Positions 37,901 to 45,801 of a DNA stretch of 62,000 nt are shown here, one piece after another. Source of the DNA: Lachnospiraceae bacterium. GTDB lineage: Bacteria > Bacillota > Clostridia > Lachnospirales > Lachnospiraceae. Location: contig JAIDPF010000070.1 in assembly GCA_029062895.1 (NCBI GenBank), forward strand, positions 1-62,000, in the 5' to 3' direction. Every line of letters begins with the position of its first letter. The stretch's first letter is position 1. The notes beneath the pieces are model-generated. The model searched no databases. It had not been told where the DNA came from and worked only from the letters and a program-made list of their open reading frames with translations. The translations under genes and the position numbers were made by a program.

Positions 37901-38443
37901 ATGAGTACCTGGGGATCAAGAGGGCTTAGAGGTTCAACATTGGAAGAGATGGTGAACCGGACCAATGAAAAGTATAGGGAAAAGGGTCTTGCCCTGATCC
38001 AGAAGATACCGACCCCGATTACTCCTATCAATATAGATAAAGAAAGCAGACATATCACATTGGCATATTTTGACCAGAAAAGTACGGTGGATTATATTGG
38101 CGCGGTTCAAGGAATTCCGGTGTGCTTTGATGCGAAGGAGTGTGCTGTAGAAACTTTTTCACTGCAGAATATCCATGAGCATCAGGTTGCTTTTATGAAG
38201 GATTTTGAGAAACAAGATGGAGTGGCCTTTTTCCTGATTTATTTCACAAAAATAGACAAGTTTTATTATCTCAGGCTGGATGAACTTCTGGTATTCTGGG
38301 AGCGTGCAAAGGCAGGGGACAGGAAGAGTTTTCGGGTGGATGAACTGAATCCTGATTACTGGATCCCTCTTAAAAAAGGTGTGCTGGTGCCTTATCTGGA
38401 GATGGTTCAGATGGATCTGGATGAGAAGGATGCGGCAAAATAG
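37901..38443 (+). CDS. recU: Holliday junction resolvase RecU
   Basis: Structure-specific endonuclease that resolves recombination junctions in Firmicutes. Landmarks: WGSRGLRGSTLEEMVNRTN at the start, PTPITPINI, STVDYIGAVQGIPVCFDAKEC with catalytic Asp/Glu/Lys, and LIYFTKIDKFYYLRLDELLVFW. 180 residues, in the usual range. GGGGGCAGC precedes the ATG. Unlike Bacillus it is not next to a penicillin-binding protein gene. Confidence 0.93.
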   Translation: MSTWGSRGLRGSTLEEMVNRTNEKYREKGLALIQKIPTPITPINIDKESRHITLAYFDQKSTVDYIGAVQGIPVCFDAKECAVETFSLQNIHEHQVAFMKDFEKQDGVAFFLIYFTKIDKFYYLRLDELLVFWERAKAGDRKSFRVDELNPDYWIPLKKGVLVPYLEMVQMDLDEKDAAK

Positions 38444-38444
38444 C

Positions 38445-38654
38445 ATGATAAAGGGAAAAAACAAACGCAAAATAGTATATGAAGGGATAAACTATTATTG
38501 GTATGTGAGAATCAATGAGCATGGTCATAGGGTGCATATTATTTCTGAAGATAAAAAAGTGCATTTAGAATATCCCTTCTTAGATACGGAAATCCCTGTT
38601 ACACCGCAGGATATTAGAAATCATTTGAAAGAATATTATGCCAATCTCTCATAG
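38445..38654 (+). CDS. Small basic protein following recU
   Basis: 69 residues starting MIKGKNKRKIVYEGINYYWYV and ending EYYANLS. It starts one base after the recU stop, within reach of translational coupling, and is compact and well balanced in composition (repeated short beta-type patterns, final helix). No family recognised. Its position suggests coexpression with recU. Confidence 0.65.
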   Translation: MIKGKNKRKIVYEGINYYWYVRINEHGHRVHIISEDKKVHLEYPFLDTEIPVTPQDIRNHLKEYYANLS

Positions 38655-38704
38655 GGAATACTTTTTTGAAAATAAAAAATTTAGCGAAATCAGGAGGGTA
38701 TGAC

Positions 38705-39451
38705 ATGGCGGATATAGCGAAGTTGCAGGAGTTGATTGACGGTTCGGATAACATTGTGTTTTTTGGGGGAGCGGGAGTATCTACGGAAAGCGGGATCAAA
38801 GATTTTAGGAGTGTGGATGGACTTTACAGCCAGAAGTATGATTATCCTCCCGAAATGATGCTTTCCCATACCTTTTATGTACAGCACAAAAAGGAATTCT
38901 TTCGCTTTTACAAGGATAAGCTTTTGAGTAAGACGGCAGATGTTCCCGGAGAAGAAAAGGCTTTGCCCAATGCAGCCCATAAGAAACTGGCTGAATTGGA
39001 GCAGTGCGGCAAGCTGAAAGCGGTAATTACCCAGAATATTGACGGACTACACCAGATGGCAGGAAGCAAAAAGGTGCTGGAACTTCACGGAAGCGTACTT
39101 CGCAATTACTGTGAAAAGTGTGGGAAATCATTTGATGTGCAGTATATGTATGACTGCGAGGAGATTCCTGTATGTGATCAATGCGGAGGGGATATCAAAC
39201 CGGATGTTGTGCTTTATGAAGAGGGTCTGGATCAGGGGATTTTACAGGAATCCATCCAGTGCATCCGTGAGGCGGATATGCTGATCATTGGCGGGACATC
39301 TCTTGTAGTTTATCCGGCAGCAGGACTGATCGATTATTACCGCGGTAAGAAGCTGGTGCTGATCAATCGTGATGCCACAGCGAGAGACGGAGCGGCTGAT
39401 TATATTTTCCATGGTAATATTGGGGAAATTTTGGGACAAATACGCTGCTAG
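38705..39451 (+). CDS. cobB: NAD-dependent protein deacylase, Sir2 family
   Basis: Sirtuin removing acyl groups from lysines with NAD. NAD motif FFGGAGVSTESGIKDFRS, QNIDGLHQMAG, the catalytic His in LELHGS, and a Cys4 zinc site (CEKC ... CDQC). The Tyr/Arg pair typical of desuccinylases is not seen, so deacetylase activity is more likely. 248 residues. AGGAGGGTATGAC precedes the ATG at 38705; the frame opens at 38666. Confidence 0.95.
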   Translation: MADIAKLQELIDGSDNIVFFGGAGVSTESGIKDFRSVDGLYSQKYDYPPEMMLSHTFYVQHKKEFFRFYKDKLLSKTADVPGEEKALPNAAHKKLAELEQCGKLKAVITQNIDGLHQMAGSKKVLELHGSVLRNYCEKCGKSFDVQYMYDCEEIPVCDQCGGDIKPDVVLYEEGLDQGILQESIQCIREADMLIIGGTSLVVYPAAGLIDYYRGKKLVLINRDATARDGAADYIFHGNIGEILGQIRC

Positions 39452-39516
39452 TGTGAAAAGCACTTCTAACTGCTCGCAGCAAAGGCTGCTTCGCAAAGAA
39501 GTGCTAAGTTTCACAC
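39451..39516. repeat. Compound palindrome after the sirtuin gene
   Basis: GTGTGAAA at the left end pairs with TTTCACAC at the right, AGCACTTCT with AGAAGTGCT inside that, and GCAGC with GCTGC around AAAGG in the middle. It begins in the sirtuin stop codon and is followed by a separate terminator hairpin. Confidence 0.75.
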
Positions 39517-39518
39517 CG

Positions 39519-39543
39519 AAAAACGCTAAAGGCGGGCGTTTTT
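39519..39543 (+). terminator. Terminator after the sirtuin gene
   Basis: AAAAACGC, a 9-base loop and GCGTTTTTT. Confidence 0.7.
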
Positions 39544-39593
39544 CATCTGGATAGTGTGGGTAATATAATCAAAAAAGAAAGAGGGCAATCAGA

Positions 39594-39878
39594 ACGGTTT
39601 CAGATAAAAGAAAGCAAAAACAGATATATATTGTCGGTAACAACAGCGTTCCCACAGATACGGATGCGAAGAAGCAGAAAAAAGCGGTTATTCCATATCA
39701 GATAGGGGATATTGTACAGATGAAAAAACCCCATCCCTGCGGCAGTAAGGAATGGGAGATCCTGCGGACAGGAGCTGATTTTAAGCTACGCTGTAAAGGC
39801 TGTGAACATGAGATCATGATTCCCAGAAGAACATTTGAAAAATCCGTGCGAAACATATCCGGACAGAGACCGCAATGA
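39594..39878 (+). CDS. DUF951 family protein, no standard start codon
   Basis: The frame encodes the family core YQIGDIVQMKKPHPCGSKEW ... GADFKLRCKGCEHEIMIPRRTFEKSV, with the Cys residues of a small zinc-type nucleic-acid-binding fold. From the in-frame TAA at 39562 to the family core there is no ATG, GTG or TTG. GAGGG (39581-39585) stands eight bases before an ACG at 39594, giving a 94-residue protein (with ACG read as Met, then VSDKRKQKQIYIV). The only ATG (39719) lies inside the conserved core and would remove the GDIVQ strand. Either an ACG start or a recent point mutation. Confidence 0.7.
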   Translation, partial: TVSDKRKQKQIYIVGNNSVPTDTDAKKQKKAVIPYQIGDIVQMKKPHPCGSKEWEILRTGADFKLRCKGCEHEIMIPRRTFEKSVRNISGQRPQ

Positions 39879-39954
39879 CAAGGCTTCATGCAGAACATAA
39901 TCATGGAGACATTATTTTGCAAAAGATTTTTTCATCAAAAGAAAGTTAAAAGAA

Positions 39955-40584
39955 ATGATAACCTTGGAAGATATTATACAGCTGTTAAAAAACGCAAAAA
40001 CAAGTGATGAAATTGATGAGAAGAGAGAGGATATTGCTAGTGTAATACCGGCAATACGGGAAATGTTTGGATATGACCAGATGAATGCGGCTCATCAATA
40101 TGATCTGTGGTTACACAGTGTAAATACCACATGGAATCTTCCGAGGAATCTTGATGATGACATGTTGTATCTGGCAGCGTTGCTGCATGATATTGGAAAG
40201 CCTGAATGTCGGTGCCAAGGAAGTAAACCGGAAGATACGAATATGCACTACTATGGTCATCCGGTGAAGAGTATGGAAATTGTGAGGGATGTTGTTATTC
40301 CGAAACTAGACAGACAGGGATTTCATATTGGGGCTGAGGACATGAAAAGGCTTCTCTATTACATTGAATATCATGATGATCATGTCAGTCTGAGATTAAA
40401 ACATTTAAGACGCCACCTTCGAATTGCAGACTTTGAGGAATTCCAGAAGCTTATGCTTCTACAGGTGGCTGATGCAAAAGCCCATGTTCTGATACCGCTG
40501 GTTGAAAATCGCATCATGATCTGTAGCGCTCTTGCAGGAATGGAGGGAGAGGAATTATATAAGAGGATTTTAGCAGGCGAATGA
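39955..40584 (+). CDS. HD domain phosphohydrolase
   Basis: 209 residues with the metal-binding HD signature LAALLHDIGKPECR (~82-95), an upstream His (YDLWLHSVN) and downstream YHDDH and ADAKAH. HD enzymes hydrolyse phosphate esters of nucleotides; the substrate is not predictable. The helical C-terminal third is ordinary. It follows the DUF951 gene by 76 bp on the same strand. Confidence 0.88.
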   Translation: MITLEDIIQLLKNAKTSDEIDEKREDIASVIPAIREMFGYDQMNAAHQYDLWLHSVNTTWNLPRNLDDDMLYLAALLHDIGKPECRCQGSKPEDTNMHYYGHPVKSMEIVRDVVIPKLDRQGFHIGAEDMKRLLYYIEYHDDHVSLRLKHLRRHLRIADFEEFQKLMLLQVADAKAHVLIPLVENRIMICSALAGMEGEELYKRILAGE

Positions 40585-40654
40585 TGAACGGAGATAAATT
40601 GTAGGAAAAACAGAATGTTATGATTTTACTGTAAAAAAAGGAGGAAAAAAAGAG

Positions 40655-41791
40655 ATGGCACAGGCAAAAGTATATTTTACAACATTTAAGGCAACAGAGC
40701 ATGAAAATCTTCTGCAGAAATTACATAGGCTGATGAAAACAACAGGATTTGAACAAATCGATTTTAAAGACAAGTATGCGGCGATCAAGATTCATTTTGG
40801 GGAGTATGGCAATCTTGCGTTTCTGCGGCCGAATTACGCCAAAGTGGTTGCCGATTATGTAAAGGAATTGGGCGGCAAGCCATTTTTGACGGATTGTAAT
40901 ACCTTATATGTCGGCAGCAGGAAAAATGCGCTGGATCATTTAGATACGGCATATGTCAATGGATTTTCACCGCTTCAGACCGGCTGCCATGTGATTATTG
41001 GCGACGGACTGAAGGGTACGGACGAGGCTCTTGTCCCGATCAATGGTGAATATGTGAAAGAGGCGAAGATCGGACAGGCGGTCATGGACGCGGATATTTT
41101 TATTTCCCTGACGCATTTTAAGGGACATGAAATGGCAGGTTTTGGAGGCGCAATCAAGAATATCGGAATGGGCTGCGGTTCCAGAGCAGGAAAGATGGAG
41201 CAGCACTGTGATGGTAAACCGAGCGTAGATCAGAAAAACTGCGTTGGCTGTGGTGCATGTTACCGTATCTGCGCACATGAGGCGCCGGTGATTGCAGATG
41301 GAAAGGCAAAGATCGATCATGACAGATGCGTCGGATGCGGACGTTGTCTTGCAGTCTGCCCGAAGGATGCCATTGCGGCAGATTTCAGCGATTCCATCAA
41401 AGTGCTGAATTATAAAATGGCGGAATATAGTTTGGCGGTCTGCAAGGACAGACCCTGCTTCCATATTTCACTGATTTGCGATGTGTCGCCAAACTGTGAC
41501 TGCCATGCGGAAAATGATATTCCAATTATCCCGAATGTTGGTATGCTAGCATCCTTTGATCCGGTAGCATTGGATCAGGCATGTGCCGATCTCTGCAACC
41601 AGATGACCCCAGTGAAGGAAAGCGTTCTGGGTGAGAATCTTAAGAAGCTGGAAGGAAAAGACAGCCATGCAGAAAGCATCGGACACGATCATTTTCATAT
41701 GACGCATCCCGATACGGAATGGGAGAGCTGCATCAGTCATGCTGTCAAGATCGGACTGGGGACGGACCAATATGAGTTAATAAAAATATAA
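40655..41791 (+). CDS. DUF362 protein with two [4Fe-4S] clusters
   Basis: An N-terminal DUF362 domain (KIHFGEYGNLAFLRPNYAKVV, ISLTHFKGHEMAGFGGAIKNIGMGCGSR) contains an inserted bacterial ferredoxin module (~190-250) with CVGCGACYRICAHEA and CVGCGRCLAVCPKDA. 378 residues. Proteins of this type are common in clostridia and have no assigned reaction; an electron-transfer role is likely. AAGGAGGAAAAAAAGAG precedes the ATG. Confidence 0.9.
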   Translation: MAQAKVYFTTFKATEHENLLQKLHRLMKTTGFEQIDFKDKYAAIKIHFGEYGNLAFLRPNYAKVVADYVKELGGKPFLTDCNTLYVGSRKNALDHLDTAYVNGFSPLQTGCHVIIGDGLKGTDEALVPINGEYVKEAKIGQAVMDADIFISLTHFKGHEMAGFGGAIKNIGMGCGSRAGKMEQHCDGKPSVDQKNCVGCGACYRICAHEAPVIADGKAKIDHDRCVGCGRCLAVCPKDAIAADFSDSIKVLNYKMAEYSLAVCKDRPCFHISLICDVSPNCDCHAENDIPIIPNVGMLASFDPVALDQACADLCNQMTPVKESVLGENLKKLEGKDSHAESIGHDHFHMTHPDTEWESCISHAVKIGLGTDQYELIKI

Positions 41792-41832
41792 AGATGACAG
41801 AGAAACAAATAAGTAATTTTATAAAAAATTGC

Positions 41833-41861
41833 TTGAAATCCCAAATCTTCTATGATAAGAT
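41833..41861 (+). promoter_or_regulatory. rpsF operon promoter
   Basis: -35 TTGAAA (41833-41838), 17 bp spacer, -10 TAAGAT (41856-41861), giving a ~120-base untranslated leader. Confidence 0.6.
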
Positions 41862-41874
41862 ATAAGCCTGTGAA

Positions 41875-41940
41875 ATATTCATGATGTAATTCATGAAGGT
41901 TGGTGCCATCGGATTTATGGTGCTGCATCGACCAATCCTT
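41875..41940 (+). promoter_or_regulatory. Structured rpsF leader, possible S6:S18 autoregulatory site
   Basis: TTCATGA pairs with TCATGAA, then GGTTGGT pairs with ACCAATCC around an inner GCCAT/ATGGT helix. Leaders upstream of rpsF-ssb-rpsR commonly bind the S6:S18 complex (family knowledge); the exact binding motif was not verified. Confidence 0.45.
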
Positions 41941-41990
41941 GCTTCTTCCGCATAGGAGGAGGCCATAAGACCAAAAGGAGGTAATGAGGC

Positions 41991-42281
41991 ATGAACAAGT
42001 ACGAGTTAGCCGTTGTTGTCAGCGCAAAGATCGATGATGAACAAAGAGCTGCTACAGTCGACAAGTGTAAAGGTTACATCGAGAGATTCGGTGGAGTGAT
42101 TACCAATGTTGAAGATTGTGGCAAGAAGAAGCTTGCTTATGAGATTCAGAAGATGAAGGAAGCTTACTATTACTTTATTCAATTCGATGCGGACAGCACT
42201 ACTCCATACGAGGTGGAGAACCATGTTCGCCTGATGGAGAACGTTATTCGTTATTTATGCGTTAGACAAGACGAGGCATAA
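41991..42281 (+). CDS. rpsF: 30S ribosomal protein S6
   Basis: A 96-residue bacterial S6: MNKYELAVVVSAKIDDE, then GGVITNVEDCGKKKLAYEIQKMKEAYYYFIQFDAD and NVIRYLCVRQDEA. S6 binds the central 16S domain with S18. AAAAGGAGGTAATGAGGC precedes the ATG. First gene of the rpsF-ssb-rpsR operon. Confidence 0.98.
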   Translation: MNKYELAVVVSAKIDDEQRAATVDKCKGYIERFGGVITNVEDCGKKKLAYEIQKMKEAYYYFIQFDADSTTPYEVENHVRLMENVIRYLCVRQDEA

Positions 42282-42300
42282 ATGAAAGCGAGGAAAACAT

Positions 42301-42744
42301 ATGAATAAAGTAGTTTTAATGGGTAGACTTACAAGGGATCCGGAGGTCAGATATTCGCAGGGCGATTCTTCTCTGGCGATTGCAAGATATACTTTGGCGG
42401 TTGACAGGCGATTCAAGCGTGATGGTGACGAGCAGACGGCAGATTTTATCAATTGTGTTTCATTTGGCAAGTCTGCGGAGTTTGCAGAGAAGTATTACCA
42501 TAAGGGAATAAAGATCGCGGTCAGCGGCAGGATCCAGACAGGAAGTTATACCAATAAAGATGGTGTCAAAGTTTACACGACAGAGGTTGTTGTCGAAGAT
42601 CAGGAATTTGCTGAGAGTAAGAATGCTCAAGGCGGCGGTCAGGGCAGCGGCTCGAGTTATAGCGGTGGTCCCGCTCCTTCCGGCGCAAGTGATGGATTTA
42701 TTAATGTTCCGGAGGGTATTGATTCGGAGATTCCGTTCAACTAA
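42301..42744 (+). CDS. ssb: Single-stranded DNA-binding protein
   Basis: OB-fold protein that coats single-stranded DNA. MNKVVLMGRLTRDPEVRYS at the N-terminus, FINCVSFGKSAEFAEKYYHKG in the core, a Gly/Ser/Gln-rich linker (~108-132), and the acidic partner-binding tip ending in IDSEIPFN. 147 residues. It lies between rpsF and rpsR, the standard Firmicutes order. Confidence 0.98.
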   Translation: MNKVVLMGRLTRDPEVRYSQGDSSLAIARYTLAVDRRFKRDGDEQTADFINCVSFGKSAEFAEKYYHKGIKIAVSGRIQTGSYTNKDGVKVYTTEVVVEDQEFAESKNAQGGGQGSGSSYSGGPAPSGASDGFINVPEGIDSEIPFN

Positions 42745-42814
42745 GATACCATGACTGCAAGATGGTTGCGCATATGCGCGAAGTAGTGTGAATAGGAAAG
42801 GTAAGGTAAATAAC

Positions 42815-43090
42815 ATGGCATTTAATAAAGAAGCTGAAAAAAGTGATGCACCTATGAAAAAACGTGGGGCAGCAGGCGGTATCCGCAGAAGAAAGAAAGT
42901 ATGTGTATTCTGTGGTAAGGAAGGCGAGATCAGTTATAAGGATACGGTCAGACTGAAGAAGTACGTGTCTGAAAGAGGAAAGATCCTTCCGAGAAGAGTA
43001 ACAGGCAGCTGTGCAAAACATCAGCGTGCTCTTACAACAGCAGTTAAGAGGGCAAGACATATTGCGCTTATGCCTTATACCTGCGACTAA
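42815..43090 (+). CDS. rpsR: 30S ribosomal protein S18
   Basis: 91 residues: the core [20 protein letters not shown], then [20 protein letters not shown], carrying a CxxC and further Cys/His residues as in zinc-binding S18. The start at 42815 ([11 protein letters not shown]) is preceded by AGGAAAGG and GTAAGG; the frame opens at 42788. The N-terminal extension is variable in the family. Confidence 0.97.
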   Translation: MAFNKEAEKSDAPMKKRGAAGGIRRRKKVCVFCGKEGEISYKDTVRLKKYVSERGKILPRRVTGSCAKHQRALTTAVKRARHIALMPYTCD

Positions 43091-43109
43091 GCCTTAGAAA
43101 AGTAAACTT

Positions 43110-43145
43110 AAAGACCGATCATTACATAATGGTTGGTCTTTTTTT
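43110..43145 (+). terminator. Terminator after rpsR
   Basis: AAGACC and GGTCTT close a stem with inner CAT/ATG pairing, followed by seven Ts. Confidence 0.85.
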
Positions 43146-43244
43146 GTTGTTTTATGTATGCCGTCAAAAAAGTGGAGACTAGATGATGTGTCGGTTTTTG
43201 TCGTTAAAATACCATATGTAGTTATGGAATCATCATTTCAGAAG

Positions 43245-43253
43245 TGTTATAAT
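43245..43253 (+). promoter_or_regulatory. Extended -10 box immediately before gdpP
   Basis: TGTTATAAT (43245-43253) lies seven bases before the likely start codon at 43261. No good -35 is visible 17 bp upstream. Transcription would begin at about the ATG. Confidence 0.5.
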
Positions 43254-43260
43254 GGGTATT

Positions 43261-45309
43261 ATGAAAAATAAACTGAAGTTAAAAGGAAAATTGAAGACCT
43301 ATTTGGAAATACCATTGATTTTAGGATTTATCCTAGTGCTTTTGGATATTTGGATTTTTGGTATTAGCATTGAAGCAGGGATTCTTTTAGGCGTATTTAC
43401 TTTTCTTTATCTGGTCATTATGATCGTGACTATGACATTTACGAAACCGGGATTAATCAATGAACTTGTCACTTTCGCTACAGAATATGGGCAGATACAG
43501 AAACAGTTGTTAAAGGAACTGGAACTTCCGCACGCGTTGTTGGATGAGACGGGTAAATTGATCTGGATGAATCAGGCGTTTGACGAGCTGATTGGTAAGG
43601 AAAAGATCTATAAGAAATCCATTACAACCCTCTTTCCGGAGATTACAAAAGAGGGAGTGGCGGCACTGGAGTCAATATTGGAGTACAAGCTTTCCTATGA
43701 GGAAAAGGATTTTCTGGTCAGATTAAAACGTGTTGATATGCGTGATATGGCGTTGCTATCTGAGACGGTGGTTGTTGGAAAAGAATATGAAGGTTATCTG
43801 ATTGCGCTTTATATGTTTGATGAGACGGCACTCAATCTGGCATTGAAGGAGATAGATAACCAGAGTCTTGTGGTTGGGATGATCTACATAGATAACTATG
43901 AGGAAGCCATGGAAAGTGTTGAGGATGTAGGACGAAGCCTTCTCAGCGCATTTATTGACAGGCAGGTCAACCAGTATGTGGCGGCGATCGACGGGATCGT
44001 CCGTAAGACAGAAAAGGACAAGTATCTGTTAATTTTAAGGAAAAGTGCTCTGGTAAAACTTCGGGAAGAACGTTTTAAGCTGTTGGAGGATGTAAAAGGC
44101 ATCAATATCGGCAATGAGACGGCCGTGACACTCAGTATCGGAATCGGTTTAGAAGGGCTGACCTATGCTCAGAATATGGAATTTGCGCGTAATGCCATTG
44201 ATCTGGCATTGGGGCGGGGTGGTGATCAGGCAGTTGTTAAGAGTCCGTCCGGAATCACCTATTATGGCGGTAAGAGCCAGCAGAAGGAAACAACAACAAG
44301 GGTAAAGGCAAGGGTAAAAGCACAGGCGCTGGAGGGCATTATCACGGCGAAGGACAAGGTTTTGGTCATGGGACACAGGGATTGCGACGTGGACAGTTTT
44401 GGTGCGGCGGTAGGTATCAAATGTGCCTGCGACAATCTGGAACGCAAATCCCATATCGTTCTGGAAACCATATCCACTTCCCTGAAGCCGTTGGTAGATC
44501 TTTATCGAACTCATCCGGATTTTACGGAGGATACGCTTTTGTCTGGTCAAGAGGCATTGGAGATCGCGGATGCGAATACGGTGCTGGTGATCGTGGATGT
44601 GAATAAACCAAGTATTACGGAATGTCCGGAACTAATCAAACGGTGTAAGACTATCGTGGTATTGGATCATCATCGACAGGGAGCGGAATCTGTGGAAAAT
44701 GCAACATTGTCTTATGTGGAACCTTATGCATCTTCCGCATGCGAGATGGTTGCGGAGATCCTTCAATATATCAAGAATGGTATCAAGTTAAAGGGAATTA
44801 TTGCAGACTGTCTATATTCCGGTATCGTGGTGGATACACAGAACTTTACAGCGAAGACAGGTGTCAGGACATTTGAGGCGGCTGCGTTCTTAAAGAGAAA
44901 CGGCGCAGATGTGACCAGAGTCAAGAAGATGTTTAGGGAGGATGCGCAGGAATATAAGACAAAGGCAGACGCGGTAAGGCAGGCGGAGATTTATCGGAAA
45001 GATTATGCTATTTCGCGGTGTCAGAATGAAGGAATCCAGAGTCCTACCGTCATAGCTGCGCAGGCGGCTAATGAGTTGTTGAATATCAATGGGATCAAGG
45101 CCAGCTTTGTCATGACAGAATACATGAACCGGATCTATATCAGCGCACGTTCTATTGATGAGGTAAATGTGCAAATTATCATGGAGCAGTTAGGTGGAGG
45201 CGGACATATGAATATCGCCGGCGCTCAGCTGGAGGATACCACCGTGGAAGGTGCGATGATCATTTTGAAGAATACATTGGATAAGATGATACAGGAGGGT
45301 GATATTTAA
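43261..45309 (+). CDS. gdpP: Cyclic-di-AMP phosphodiesterase GdpP
   Basis: Membrane enzyme that linearises c-di-AMP. Two transmembrane helices (residues ~15-60), a PAS-like region, a degenerate GGDEF domain (~170-300) and a DHH/DHHA1 phosphoesterase: GHRDCDVDSFGAAVG, VIVDVNKP, VVLDHHRQG and GGGGHMNIAGAQ. The start at 43261 (MKNKLKLKGKL) has no ribosome site; an ATG at 43252 lies inside the -10 box, so the message may be leaderless. The 682-residue length is normal. Its TAA overlaps the rplI start by one base. Confidence 0.96.
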   Translation: MKNKLKLKGKLKTYLEIPLILGFILVLLDIWIFGISIEAGILLGVFTFLYLVIMIVTMTFTKPGLINELVTFATEYGQIQKQLLKELELPHALLDETGKLIWMNQAFDELIGKEKIYKKSITTLFPEITKEGVAALESILEYKLSYEEKDFLVRLKRVDMRDMALLSETVVVGKEYEGYLIALYMFDETALNLALKEIDNQSLVVGMIYIDNYEEAMESVEDVGRSLLSAFIDRQVNQYVAAIDGIVRKTEKDKYLLILRKSALVKLREERFKLLEDVKGINIGNETAVTLSIGIGLEGLTYAQNMEFARNAIDLALGRGGDQAVVKSPSGITYYGGKSQQKETTTRVKARVKAQALEGIITAKDKVLVMGHRDCDVDSFGAAVGIKCACDNLERKSHIVLETISTSLKPLVDLYRTHPDFTEDTLLSGQEALEIADANTVLVIVDVNKPSITECPELIKRCKTIVVLDHHRQGAESVENATLSYVEPYASSACEMVAEILQYIKNGIKLKGIIADCLYSGIVVDTQNFTAKTGVRTFEAAAFLKRNGADVTRVKKMFREDAQEYKTKADAVRQAEIYRKDYAISRCQNEGIQSPTVIAAQAANELLNINGIKASFVMTEYMNRIYISARSIDEVNVQIIMEQLGGGGHMNIAGAQLEDTTVEGAMIILKNTLDKMIQEGDI

Positions 45310-45755
45310 TGAAAGTTATTTTAAATCAGGATGTGAAATCCCTTGGAAAAAAGGGAGATATTGTAGAGGTCAGCGACGGATACGCAAGGAATTTTATTCT
45401 TGCGAAGAAGCTTGGCGTGGAAGCTAATTCTTCTAACTTGAACGATCTGAAATTAAAAAAGGCTAATGATGAAAAGATCGCGCAGCAGCAGCTAGAAGAT
45501 GCAAGAGAATATGCAAAAGTGATCGAGAGTAAGAAAGTGGTACTAAAGATCAAACAGGGAGAGAGCGGTAAGACATTTGGCTCTATTTCATCTAAGGAAA
45601 TTGCGGCTGCTGCAAAGGACCAGCACGATATGGAACTGGATAAGAAAAAGATCGTATTGAAAGATCCGATCAAATCTGTCGGTACATTTCAGGTACCAAT
45701 CAAGCTGCATCCGAAGGTAACGGCTTCGCTACAGGTGAGCGTAGAAGAAGAGTAG
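45309..45755 (+). CDS. rplI: 50S ribosomal protein L9
   Basis: 148 residues with the N-terminal MKVILNQDVKSLGKKGDIVEVSDGYARNFI and the long connecting helix before the C-domain (GSISSKEIAAAAK). Start overlaps the gdpP stop as TAATG; AGGAGGGTGATATTTA lies upstream. The gdpP-rplI-dnaB order is standard in Firmicutes. Confidence 0.98.
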   Translation: MKVILNQDVKSLGKKGDIVEVSDGYARNFILAKKLGVEANSSNLNDLKLKKANDEKIAQQQLEDAREYAKVIESKKVVLKIKQGESGKTFGSISSKEIAAAAKDQHDMELDKKKIVLKDPIKSVGTFQVPIKLHPKVTASLQVSVEEE

Positions 45756-45801
45756 ATTGAAAATGTAAGCCGCTGAAGGTGGCGTGGAAGGGAATGGTTG
45801 C

